Source of the DNA: Gnetum montanum
Lineage: Eukaryota; Streptophyta; Gnetopsida; Gnetales; Gnetaceae
Length of the DNA: 64,000 bases
NCBI GenBank assembly: GCA_015680685.1
Contig: MNCI01007673.1
Span: 130,830 to 194,829, forward strand
Reading direction: 5' to 3'
Position numbers and translations under genes: made by a program
Notes under the pieces: model-generated
Told to the model about the DNA's origin: nothing
The model's input: only the letters and a program-made list of their open reading frames with translations
Databases searched by the model: none
Shown: positions 1-9,734 of the stretch, piece by piece
Layout: the number at the start of each line of letters is the position of its first letter
Position numbering within the stretch: the stretch's first letter is position 1

Positions 1-729
1 CAAGCAAAGATGTATTTCCTTAGACAAAGATGTCTTCATAGAATGCAAGCCTATTTCTAAAGGATGTCTTTCCCTAGACAAATACATCTTTCTAGAATGA
101 AGGAAAATAAAGAAAGACATCTTAGACATGAAGAAGATGTCTTCCATGACTATTAGCTAGTCATTGCATGAGTTCTAAAATGGATTTGGAAACATAGTGG
201 CTATAAGAAGACAACATTCTCATTGAAAAATGTGCAAGATCTTGTACTATCATTTTGTAATCAATTTTCAATCATTGTAATCATTATTGATCCTCATTGT
301 ATTATCATTTGTTCATTATAAAGTGTGTTGTACCTCAAAGTGCAAGGATCAGATAACTAAGTTGCATTCATCCATTATAATTGTTGTTCACCCTTGTTGC
401 CCCTTGGGGTTGATGTTCCTCTAGCAAGAAGGCACCTTGATTGAACTTGTTGGGATCCTATGAAATTTATTGGTTGTGTAGAATCACAACACTCCAAAGT
501 GTAGCTTTGATCTTGTACAGGGTGTGGTACCCTTCAAACCACATTTGAGAGCAACAAAGTTCAGAGGTGTGCTTGCAATCTACCTTCCAAGTGTGGACTA
601 TTCTAGTTGGTGAACCACATTAATTTTGGTGTGTTTGCCTTGTCCAAAGAATTTATTTTAGAAAACTTATTCATTCCACCCCCATCCCCTTCCCCACATC
701 CCCCCCTTTTCTAAGTTCAATAATCCACA
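1..729 (+). mobile_element. Sirevirus-like Copia 5' LTR (left end outside window)
   Basis: This is the right part of an LTR that supplies promoter and transcript ends for the element in 1-3.6 kb. It aligns in reverse complement with four other copies (30520-31748, 34879-36129, 53235-54286, 58650-59719). It opens with a cluster of AGATGTC/GACATCT words (about 20-145), then a TATA-like CTATAAGAAG at 201-210, and ends in CA at 728-729. A tRNA-iMet-type primer site starts 2 bp later, which fixes the right boundary. The left TG end lies before base 1. Confidence 0.85.
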
Positions 730-731
730 AG

Positions 732-748
732 TGGTATTGGAGCTTGGT
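732..748 (+). other. Primer-binding site (tRNA-iMet type)
   Basis: The first 12 bases, TGGTATTGGAGC, match the usual plant Copia site TGGTATCAGAGC at 10 of 12 positions. It lies 2 bp after the LTR, the standard place for priming minus-strand DNA synthesis. Confidence 0.85.
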
Positions 749-784
749 ACTCTTCTTTGTCATCATCAACTTTAAGAGTGAACA

Positions 785-2340
785 ATGGAGGGGCATCTTA
801 CACAAAGCCACCCATTTTTGATGAACTCAACTTCACCTATTAGAAAGCTAGAATGTAATGGTTCTTCAAATCCAAGGTTTGAAGTATGGGAGTCAATCCT
901 TGAAGGCTACACTTCTCCTATCAACAACTCCACTAGCATCATCAAGCCTTGCAACAAATGGACATAAGAGAAGAAAGATTAGTTCATGTTTGATTCTAGA
1001 GTAAAAAATTGTGTGCTTTGAATAAATCCAAAATTAATAAATTAGTAGGATGTAAAAAAGCCAAAGAAATTTGAAAAATTTTAGAAGCTACACATGAAGG
1101 TATCTCTATTGCTAAGAAATCAAAATTGTTAGTCTTGCAAAGTGAACACAGTAAGCTTAAAATGAGAGAAGGTGAAAAGATAAAAGATTACTTCTCTAGA
1201 GCCAATGCTATTGTCATAGCCATTAGAGGTACTTGCCCAAAAGTAATGTAATCATTAAGATCATCAAAACTCTTCAACCAAAGTTTAGAACTAAGGCGAC
1301 AACAATAGAAGAATTCATAGATTTCTAAACGCTAAAATTTGAAGAGCTTCAAAGTGTTCTCATTGCTTATGAAATGAATCTCATAAGTGAAGGAGGTATC
1401 CAAGAAAAACCCATTGCCTTGAAGGCTTCCTCCAAGGAGAAGGAGATCAATGACCATGATGAGGGTGATGAAGATGAGATTACCTTTCTCACTAGGAAGC
1501 TACAATAACTAATAATGAGAAGGAACAAAGGAACACATCAGCAAAAATTCAATCCATTCAAAGGTAAAGAAAGAGGTCAGAATTTTTTTAATTCTACTTT
1601 AGAATTCTCCTATGTAAAATGTTGGGTTTGTGAAGGAAGAGGCCATATGACCTCCAAATATCCTAGCAATTTTAGGTTATAGCCCAAGAATAAGTCCATT
1701 AAAGAAGTAAAGAAGACCAACTTCTATACAAGTTGGGATGATGGGGAGTAGAGTGAAAGAAGTGGAGGATGATGCAAAAAATTCTCATCTCATCTACATG
1801 ACCCTCACTAATGATGCTACTAAATTATCAGACGATGATCATAATGATGATGAAAGGTTTGATCTTTTATGTAATGAGCTTCTGTCATTTCAAAGTCTTT
1901 TCTCTAAGTTAAATAAATAAGTTAAGTCTAAAGATAAGGAAATATCATTGTTGAATTTGATTGTTTCTAATCTTTCTAAATGACTCTCAGACCCAAGGGT
2001 TGAGAATGAAAAGCTAACCTCATCCTTAGAATAAGCTAAAGTGGAAGTTCCAAAAGTCAAATCAATAAATGAAAGATTAGCAAAGGGAAAGGATTCCCTT
2101 CAAATGGTCCTAGGACAAGGAAGAAGTCCACATGATAAGAGTGATCTAGGATGCTATAGTCAAGAACATTCATCATCTACAAACGCATCCCAATCAAATG
2201 ATTCTCCAAAAAAAAAGCTAACACATCAAAATCAAAGGAAGCACCCATATCATAAGAGAATTAGGTGTTATTACTATCACAAGTTAGGACATAAACAATG
2301 GGATTGCAATCTTAAATGTTATCATATAAGTAATTAGTCA
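785..2340 (+). pseudogene. Decayed Copia gag (UBN2/DUF4219 type)
   Basis: Nucleocapsid gene of the first element, broken by stops and frameshifts. The start ATG at 785 follows the primer site, as in the 58594 copy, and the next segment encodes a KPPxFD-like Copia gag N-terminus in a shifted frame. The middle (about 1060-1400) reads like the UBN2 domain, with KLKMREGEKIKDYFSRAN and FEELQSVLIAYEMN. A CCHC knuckle at 1620-1664 (CWVC, GRGH) has its last Cys changed to Tyr. A second at 2265-2307 (CYYY, LGHKQWDC) has its second Cys changed to Tyr. No protease, integrase or RT follows, so the element is non-autonomous or internally deleted. Confidence 0.8.
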
Positions 2341-2689
2341 TATCATAGAACTCCTTAATTTTTATGAAAATGCACTAAGAAAGGCTTTTGTGCAGGATCA
2401 TAGGGGAAACTAGATGTTAACTCAAAAGGCCAAAAAAATCAAAAAAGAATGGAAAATTAAACCACAAGGACAAAGGAATCAAGACATACTCATTAAAAAA
2501 TTTGTAAACGGAATTCACACTTTGGACATTGGAGAAGTTCAATTGAGAGGAGAATCCTCAAAAGAGGAAACTCATTCTCTATCTCTCTAAACTCCATCAC
2601 TTCTTGATAGTATAATAAGTAAGTATAGGTAAGCTTTCTTTTATTTTTAAGCTTTCATTAAGACTATAGTTTGTTGGCAGCCTTTACCA

Positions 2690-2890
2690 AACACAATCCT
2701 AGTTTTGACAAAAGACATCTTTCAAAAATGAAAGACATCTCTCTATTTTCTATGCACTATGAGCAAGACATATACTATGTGAGAAAGGCATCTAATTTAA
2801 ATTTCAAATATGGAAAATACATCTTCCTTTCATAAAATACATCTTATTTTGCATTCAAAACCCTTAATTCTCTGCTGCTATAAAAGACAA
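2690..2890 (+). promoter_or_regulatory. Internal promoter-like module: GACATCT cluster plus TATA box
   Basis: Between gag and the second ORF lies a run of GACATCT-like words (about 2705-2850). CTATAAAAGACAAAACC follows at about 2879, roughly 95 bp before the ORF2 ATG. The LTR promoter at 201 reads CTATAAGAAGACAAC after the same kind of cluster. The same order (cluster, TATA, leader, ATG) occurs in the 53-59 kb element. The sequence shows the similarity; promoter function is inferred. Confidence 0.55.
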
Positions 2891-2972
2891 AACCATCATT
2901 TTTATTATATTCCCTCAGATCTACCACAGAGAGATGACTAGGGCTCCACCATTTGTAGAGATTTTTTTAGAG

Positions 2973-3607
2973 ATGGCCCACAAGAAGATAAGAACATCTA
3001 GGCCACCATCCAAGAAGCATTCAAGAGGAAGTTACAATAGTGTGCTACCCTCCTACATGCCCCAATTTCATAACACGAGTGCACAACATGGGTTTGAGGC
3101 AACTTGAATCACTAGCATTATCTTTGAATGTTCTCTTAATTTTCTAGCTCATAGACAACAAGTCCTACTAGATTATTTCAATCTTTTGAACTATAATATT
3201 TTTATTACCATCAATTTCCTAGTTTTAAGGTGTTGCTTAGAGAGTTTTATTATAATATCGTTGTTTTTGATACTATTGTTAGGGAATTTACATCAATGGT
3301 AGCGGAAATTGTTGTTGAGGTCTCTTCCCAAGTTGTGAATGCAATTCTAGGCATTTCTAGTCTTGATTTCTTCTAACTAACCATTAATACCATGCATGAT
3401 ATTTACACAAATGGTATAATGCCCATAGGACATGATGAATTCTATGATGTTTTCTTTTTTGGCAAAGATATTTATTTTAATAGGGATCATATTGAGAGAA
3501 GCAAGATGACTCCTAATGCCTTCACCTTGTCACTTAGTGTTTTGTATAACATCATGGTGAAGGAGGTGGCTACAATCAACATCGGGGCTGCAACATCAAA
3601 TACATGA
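2973..3607 (+). pseudogene. ORF2 of the Sirevirus-like element, function unknown
   Basis: Second reading frame of the first element, homologous to 55358-56297 on the minus strand. Both start MAHKK, run through a Lys/Ser/Thr-rich stretch, reach a SAQxxFE segment and then a short interruption. They continue with matching stretches (RQQVLLDYF here; NAILGI against NALLGI) and a shared VLYxIxVKxG end. The hydrophobic, helix-rich pattern recalls the 'putative plant transposon protein' domain found in other plant retroelements, but that assignment comes from pattern memory. The final uninterrupted stretch is 3392-3607. Homology to the other copy stops near 3585, where a different element begins. The product is unknown. 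Confidence 0.6.
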
Positions 3608-3700
3608 AATTAGGGCCTATATCTAATGTCAAGGTATATACTCTAGCCCATAAAGGAATTAACAATATATATTTGAGAAGCTATTAACTCTCACACACCA
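3585..3700 (+). repeat. Junction; fragment shared with 12826-12890
   Basis: Here the Copia element stops matching its relative. About 60 bp (3590-3652) align with 12826-12886, including the 16-base word GGTATATACTCTAGCC and then a TATA-like CATAAA or CTATAAATA. It is probably a piece of another element's LTR promoter fused at the junction. Confidence 0.45.
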
Positions 3701-3713
3701 TAAACCAACAACA

Positions 3714-4874
3714 ATGTCTTTCTCACACAAAAGTGACTATGCACTGCATAGCGGACACATTCATTGGAGAAATAATGAGATGCATGATGAAGAAGATTGG
3801 AGTGATCAACCTTATGCAAGGGTTTCTTATGATCATGACCACCCTCACAATACCCAAAGACTAAATTCACCTAAGGTAGAAAATCTTGGAGGAGACGATG
3901 TAGGTCCTAGACTAAGGAAGGCCTCAAGGCCTAAGACCTCCTTGAAATCCAAAAACAATAAATTAAGGGATCCTAGGAAAAACCATAGAAGCCATGGCAA
4001 CTCTTCCAATTCTTCATCTTCCTCTTTCCCTTCAATGTCTAATTCTGAGGAAGATGAACATAGGTATAGAGATAGAGCTCCATTAAAAGGTCAAACTAAA
4101 CACTAGAATCAAACCCATGGGAAAAGTCAAAGAAGTCATCATGAACATAGAAATTTCCCTCACAATTCATTTAATGATGATGAAACCCTATTAGCCACTA
4201 AGATCCTAATGCATATCACAAAGATCATTAAGATATATCTCAGGCATCGCAAAAAGAGTCATTTACCTAAGCTTGACATGAATAATCTTCCTAAATTTGT
4301 AGGAGGCTATGATTCATATCCATAATAGCATTTACAAGCCTTCCATGATGCTTGTACTAACTATAACATTGAAATTGGATGGAAAAAGCATAAGATCTTT
4401 CCTAGGACACTAATTGATAGAGTCAAAGTGTGGTATAAATCATTGAGACCAAATTCCATCCATCGATGGTCTACAATGATGGAGTTATTCAATGAGAAAT
4501 ACCAAGCCTATGCAAGAGTGTATAATTTGAGGAGACAAATCCAAGAGTGGAAACAAGAACAACATGAACCCTTGGACATGGCCTTAGATAGATATTATGC
4601 CTTACTAAATCGATTCCCAAGCCATGGTTTCTCTGAGGAAGAGTGACTTTACCACATCATAGATGGGTTTCGTAATGAAACAAGGGTGACCCTTGGGATG
4701 TATGCTCCATGGTAATTATATGAGCTTCAAGCCCATCAGATTAAAGAGATAATCTAGCATGTGGCAAAAGAAGAAGGAGAGATGTGTAAGTGAGAGAATG
4801 TTGAGAAACATCAATGGGACCCAACTCTTCAATCAAAGCAGGTCCAAATATATGGTAAGAAAAATGAAACTACT
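3714..4874 (+). pseudogene. Athila-like gag, N-terminal and capsid part
   Basis: Capsid gene of a plus-strand Ty3 element. An open N-terminal segment (3714-4106) is rich in His, Ser and Arg. After several stops comes the capsid-type retrotransposon gag domain (about 4270-4720), with DMNNLPKFVGGYD, HLQAFHDAC and RRQIQEWKQEQHEPLD. It matches 22772-23440 on the minus strand closely in sequence and order. The frame runs into the solo LTR at 4875 and resumes at 6586: across the insertion it reads KKNETT then LDKVILQQNFL, aligned with the uninterrupted copy. Stops at 4323-4328 (TAA TAG) fall where another copy also has TAG. Confidence 0.8.
4870..4874 (+). repeat. Target-site duplication (left) of solo LTR
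   Basis: The five bases ctact recur exactly at 6581-6585, directly after the LTR. The enclosed sequence starts TG and ends CA. Confidence 0.8.
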
Positions 4875-4954
4875 TGAAACACCACTAATTTCAGCCTAAC
4901 ACTTTCAAAATGAGAACAACCTAGAGCCTTTTTAGCTTTTGGGAGACAAAAATT

Positions 4955-5600
4955 TGACTAAGGCATGTAACTCATGCTCAGCTTGTCAAGCTAGCTTTCC
5001 CTCAGCGTGAGTAACTCCAATAGCTTCAAAAAAAATTCAAAGATGATCCAACTTGAGGGTGCAAGCCATCCTCAAGGGCCACTGCTAACCACTCCAAGTT
5101 TCAACATTTGGGAATTCAAATTTTAGGACAAATTGTACATATTTTCTCACTCATGCTAATGGTCCGCTGAGGTCACACTAGCCACGTGAGTATAGCGTGA
5201 CCAACTCTGAGAGCCTCAAAACAGAGTCAAAATGGTTTGGTTTCAAAGGTGTGAGTTGTCCTCAGGGTTCATTGTTAACAACTTCAAGTTCCAGCCTCTA
5301 TAATTCTAGATTTTAGGTCCAAAATTGCAAGTTTTTTTAACTCACGCTAGCAACGTGAGTCCAAAATGAGCTACCAAAAGTGGCTTAAAACAAAGCATAT
5401 CCAAGCTTAATTTTTGACTTGTAGATCACTCTCAAGGTCAACCACAATCATAATATTTTTGTACTCAAGAAACAAGCTTCAAAGTTTAAAAATTGGTGTA
5501 AAATATGTCATTTTAGCTCACTCACATTGAGGTCACACTTGTAGCGTGAGTGTAGCATGAGTGCAACGTGAGTACTAATCACGCTCAGTCAAAAGCATGC
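4955..5600 (+). repeat. Diverged tandem repeats in solo LTR, about 190-bp unit
   Basis: Each unit carries an ACTCACGCT-like word, a GTGAG word, then 'caagccatcctcaagg'-like and 'aagttccagcctc'-like blocks, and an ATTTTAGG(A/T)C block. Three units and a fourth partial one can be followed. They are too diverged for simple recent slippage. Confidence 0.6.
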
Positions 5601-6035
5601 CAAACACATGCTAAGGACACACCAAGACAAAATCAACTCATGCTAGAACCTTTGATGAAATAGAGATGCCTCAAACAACCACAAAACCACTCAAATCAAC
5701 ATCCTACAGTAGTCAATCCAAGGACTGAGAAGTTTCAAGCGAGCCCGAGTCAATCTCTCTTGTTGTACATTATCATCTTCATTGTAAATTTTCACCATTT
5801 GTGAGCTTGTCAAGATCTTACACTCCAAATTGTATCTGCTTCCATGGGCATAAGATAGCTTGTGTAAGCCAACATATTTTGTAAGATATAGTGCATCCAA
5901 TCAAGAACGTAGCCCGCTTACATACGCCCAATTGACATGTAGCTGTCCATCTAACACCTATTATATGATCCATTTTTCTCTCATTTTTCAGCCATTGATC
6001 CATCTATGAGTTTCGTGCCCAAACCTAGCCAAACC

Positions 6036-6045
6036 TTATAAATAC
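6036..6045 (+). promoter_or_regulatory. TATA box of solo LTR
   Basis: TATAAATACC sits in the right third of the solo LTR, about 540 bp before its end, a plausible LTR promoter position. This is inferred from the consensus only. Confidence 0.4.
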
Positions 6046-6580
6046 CCCATCCATCCACATAAACAGGGTTGGCAATTTTGAAGGTTGATGGCTTAGGAAA
6101 CACTAACCAGCAACTTTTGGATGCTCGAGCACACCTAACTCCTAGCATCCAAGCACTTGCAAGCATATCACCTCAAGGGTTAGTGCTTGACTTGCCATCC
6201 ACACGCGCAGCTACTCTTTGACTGGTGCACATTCATTCTAAGCAATATAATACAATTCATTTTTCCTTCCATTATATTGATTACTCTATTTTAAATTCAG
6301 TTTGTGCTTTGTTTATAATACATTTATGTATACGCTTTGTTTGTGTTTTGTGTGCCACTGTTCACATTTCGCACATCAATTACGATAACCCCAGCACAAG
6401 CCTTATCTTACGTTCGGGGAAGTCCTTGGTTGATTTGCATGCAAACCATCCAAGGCACTCTACCTTCATTTTCTTTTCTAGCTTGCCCTCACACGAAAGT
6501 AGGGTCAACTGCACATATCCGATGATCTCTTGGTGTTTGTTTTTCTCTTCCAGCCTTACACCAACGATTTTGGTCAGTAC

Positions 6581-6585
6581 ACTAC
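6581..6585 (+). repeat. Target-site duplication (right) of solo LTR
   Basis: Exact copy of ctact at 4870-4874. Confidence 0.8.
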
Positions 6586-7890
6586 TCTTGATAAGGTTAT
6601 TTTGCAACAAAATTTTCTGACACAAGAGTCTATTGATGATATAGAAGCAAAATGCAATAGGATGTCTAAATGGATAAATGAAAACATCACAACCCTTATT
6701 GAGATGATCATGGAGAAGATTATGCAACATACACCTAGTGAACACAATAAACAAAGGACACAAAACCAAGAAATAATCAGGAACACTTTTCAACCATCAA
6801 AAAAAGTGGTTGGTGAAAGTGAGGCTAAAGACTCCACCATAGACGAAGATGATGAATGTGACCTATGCATATATGACCATCTGAAGGGTCAATGCCCTAT
6901 CTTGTTACATCTATAGGAGCATTGGGAAAGTGCCTTAAATCCAAAATTTGTGCAAAAGCACATGCATGGGAAACTTCCTTTCCCACAAGGTAATTATAGA
7001 CAACCCCACAACCAATCGTACCACCCTAGGGGGACTTACCACCAACCTCAACACAGTTATCAACCGTAGTGGCAACAACCACAATTGTGGGTGGGGCCAC
7101 CACCACATCAGCCATATTCATCAAAAATGCATAGCTATTATGTTCAACATCCTATTTCTCCAACCAATTCTGCATCCTCCACTTCAAATCATCACTACCA
7201 CTCTCCCGAGTACCATCAATACATGACATCCCCTAAAGGATGACCACCTCATGCCTCTTACCATCCAACTTACCCTCGATATTCTCATAATCCACCTCCT
7301 TATACATCATCATGAATAATTCAGGAATGTTCAGCACCACAATATCAATGAACGAGTGCCACTTGTGCTAGGAATATGCAAATACATGCTAATACCAGTG
7401 GGTCCCAACTGCAATGCCAGAAACATCCCTTCTAGAGAAAAGGTCGTAAGCTAAGGTGAACCATGCATGGACCCACCACATCATTTGAGCCAGCATAATG
7501 CCAACTTGACACACCACCTTCCTCATCACCACTAATGTCCTCTAAGCCTACACAAGGGCACCATCCATTAATATTCCAATCACACATCCAACCAATGAAT
7601 CTACAAACATGGGGAGACAAATAAATCCATGAATACCACCTCATAATCAAGGGTGCACTTGTGGGCCAACCATTCATAATGTTAACACACCTCATATCCT
7701 AACCCACCATACATATAACCATCAAGTGTGTGACCAAAAATTTTTCTACCCAGCCATCACACTATCAATAAGCACCTAGTGGCTGGGGCATGAAAGGTTT
7801 CCAACATTTCATACATACATGGATCCTATTCATCCACTTACTAATCCTAGCCATGACCAAATGTTTAGTCATGGGGGTTATCCCCCATTC
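6586..7890 (+). pseudogene. Athila-like gag, zinc-finger and Tyr/Pro/Gln/His-rich tail
   Basis: Continuation of the gag split by the solo LTR. An amphipathic stretch (LDKVILQQNFLTQESIDDIE) leads to an acidic run and a zinc knuckle CDLCIYDHLKGQC at about 6856-6894, spaced CX2CX3HX4C. An in-frame TAG follows at 6914-6916, at the same codon as in the copy at 22491-22493. Past it the same frame continues as ALNPKF and a long low-complexity tail (YRQPHNQSYHPRGTYHQPQ; SYYVQHPISPTN), ending near GGYPPF at 7890 after frame changes. The tail resembles RNA-binding gag ends. Unlike its relative, no protease follows. Confidence 0.75.
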
Positions 7891-9000
7891 TAATATTCAG
7901 GGTTTTTAAGTGCTTTTTATCTTTTGTTTTACAATTTTTTATCATTGTCCTATTTTTTTTTTCTACTTTTTCTAGTTGTCATTTTAATTTTCTTTGTATG
8001 TAATCTTGTTATTGATCATGTTTTCCATCAAGGTAAGGTTGTTTTCTCTATGTTGTCGAGTCATAAGGAACTAATTATTCAAACATTGAGACCACGACAT
8101 CCATTCACCCATTCCATTAATATGAGGTTCTTGATCTAGTCATAATGGTAATCTTTTTCATCATCCAACCTAATAATAAAATTGTAATCATTTTGTCTGG
8201 ATGGAAGAGTGTAGAACTAAGGTGGAATGTAAAGGGTGTGACATCAGGGGGATTTATGGATTCTCTTTGGCTACTTCTATATGTTCTATCATGTTGATGA
8301 GGTTGTAACCATGTCCTTGTAGATCTAATGAAAAATGGGAGTAAGAGAAACTTTAAATGGCACTGAATAAACTTCTATGGGTATCACTAGAAAGACATGT
8401 ACCCATGCCTAAAGGTTGACAAATTCTTAGAACCATAAAAAAAACAACAATAATTGTGCCATAATAATGCTCCTCCCTTGGATAAAAAGCCCAAGTGATG
8501 TTACTCCTTGCAACTTTGATAGTCTTATGGTTGTTTATCGATGGGATGAAATAATATGGTGTCACTTAAAGGTGGTTTGGACTTGGTTTGAATCTTGGAA
8601 AGAAAGACACATGGTTATTTAACCATTAATAACACATAATATTTTATTATGACCATGGTATGACACCTCATGTCCTAATTATTGTTATCCCTTCTACAAT
8701 CCATCTCATCTCATTGTTTGGATGCTCATAACTTGTGGTTTTGTGTAACATGGAGTCATTATTTCAATTCAGTAGTTTTAACATGTGTGTGTTTTGTTTC
8801 ATAGGTATGTGTTGCATTCAACCCCTCTAGTGCCTACAGACCTTATAGGTGTGGTTACACAATGGCATCATAGGCTAGAGCCTACTTTGGGGAGGACCCA
8901 CTTGTGTAACTTTTATGACTTCTACTTGTTTAATGTGCACACACCATTTTTTGCCTTCCAAAAACTCAAACTTGTTTCATCCTAGTTTTTCCCTTATCAA
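7860..9000 (+). repeat. 3' non-coding region shared with the 18.5-25.4 kb element
   Basis: After gag come CATGGGGG-like bases, a T-rich run (7900-8000), GGGTGTGACATCA (8236) and CTTTGGGGAGGACCCAC (8884). The same landmarks occur in the same order on the minus strand between about 21400 and 20200. It is the untranslated 3' part of this gag-element family. No gene is seen here. Confidence 0.65.
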
Positions 9001-9734
9001 AAATTAATCTATCCCCAATTACGCTTTCAACGCCCTTTTTCTTGCTCATTTTTGTACTTTTAATGTTGACAAATTTACCTTATCCTACTTTCGATGCCTC
9101 CACCTAATTTTTCACTTACCCAAACTACAAAATTTAACTTTCAACATTCCAATCAAACCCAGAGCTTTTGTTTGTATGTTCATTGGCCCCATAAAATTGA
9201 AATTTTTTGACCTCAACATCATGTACCTAACATCAAGTCTGACCCAATGTTGCATACCCAATGTCAGGTCTCCAAAATACCATAAATATTACCCCTACAG
9301 AAATTAGAACTTCATTTTTCACATTTTCTACTAGGGAAGTTGTTGAAATATTTTTTATCACAACTTAGAGCTTTGTGCCTCCATCTTCCACTTGCGATAT
9401 CTAGCTCTTTAACGCTCTAATTTCCATGCCATTTGAATTTATCTAAACCCAAATTCTTCTAGTTATGGGAGGAAGTGCAAACTTTGCACTCATTTGCTAA
9501 AATTTGCTATTTCCTGAAAGGTATCATAAGGGTAAAGATGTTAAAAAAAACCTTAGGAATTATAATGCAAAATCACTAACGATAATGCTAGATGTCCAAT
9601 TTTTGTAACCCACAGGCCCATAACCATTATTTTAAGCCACAAGTAATGAAAAAGGAACTAGTTATGATGGGTCATAGAAGAGATAGACACTTTTTGGGGA
9701 TTTTTCTTGAAAATTTTTCTAACCCTACAATCAT
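9000..9734. other. Unassigned AT-rich interval
   Basis: No gene or repeat boundary could be supported. ACATCAAGTC-type words at 9195-9265 weakly resemble 12826-12860. The last 100 bp may be the leader of the following decayed ORF. Confidence 0.3.

Larger units (their letters stand above)
4875..6580 (+). mobile_element. Solo LTR (1,706 bp) nested in gag
   Basis: The segment starts TGAAACACC, ends GTCAGTACA, is flanked by exact 5-bp repeats (ctact), and its removal joins the gag frame. This is the signature of an LTR left after recombination between two LTRs. It holds three to four diverged copies of a roughly 190-bp unit (about 4955-5600), then non-repetitive sequence with TATAAATA at about 6037-6044. 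The strand is inferred from that TATA box. Open frames inside it (for example 6225-6620) have no recognisable protein and probably arise by chance. Confidence 0.8.

Noticed and set aside
2973-3607. ORF2 as a captured intact host gene
   Set aside because: Both copies are bounded by the same element's gag and 3' region, contain stops and resemble mobile-element domains more than any host gene I recognise.
6225-6793. Overlapping open frames on both strands (128-137 codons) around 6225-6916
   Set aside because: Those upstream of 6580 lie in the solo LTR and have no recognisable motif. Only the plus-strand frame after 6586 matches gag.
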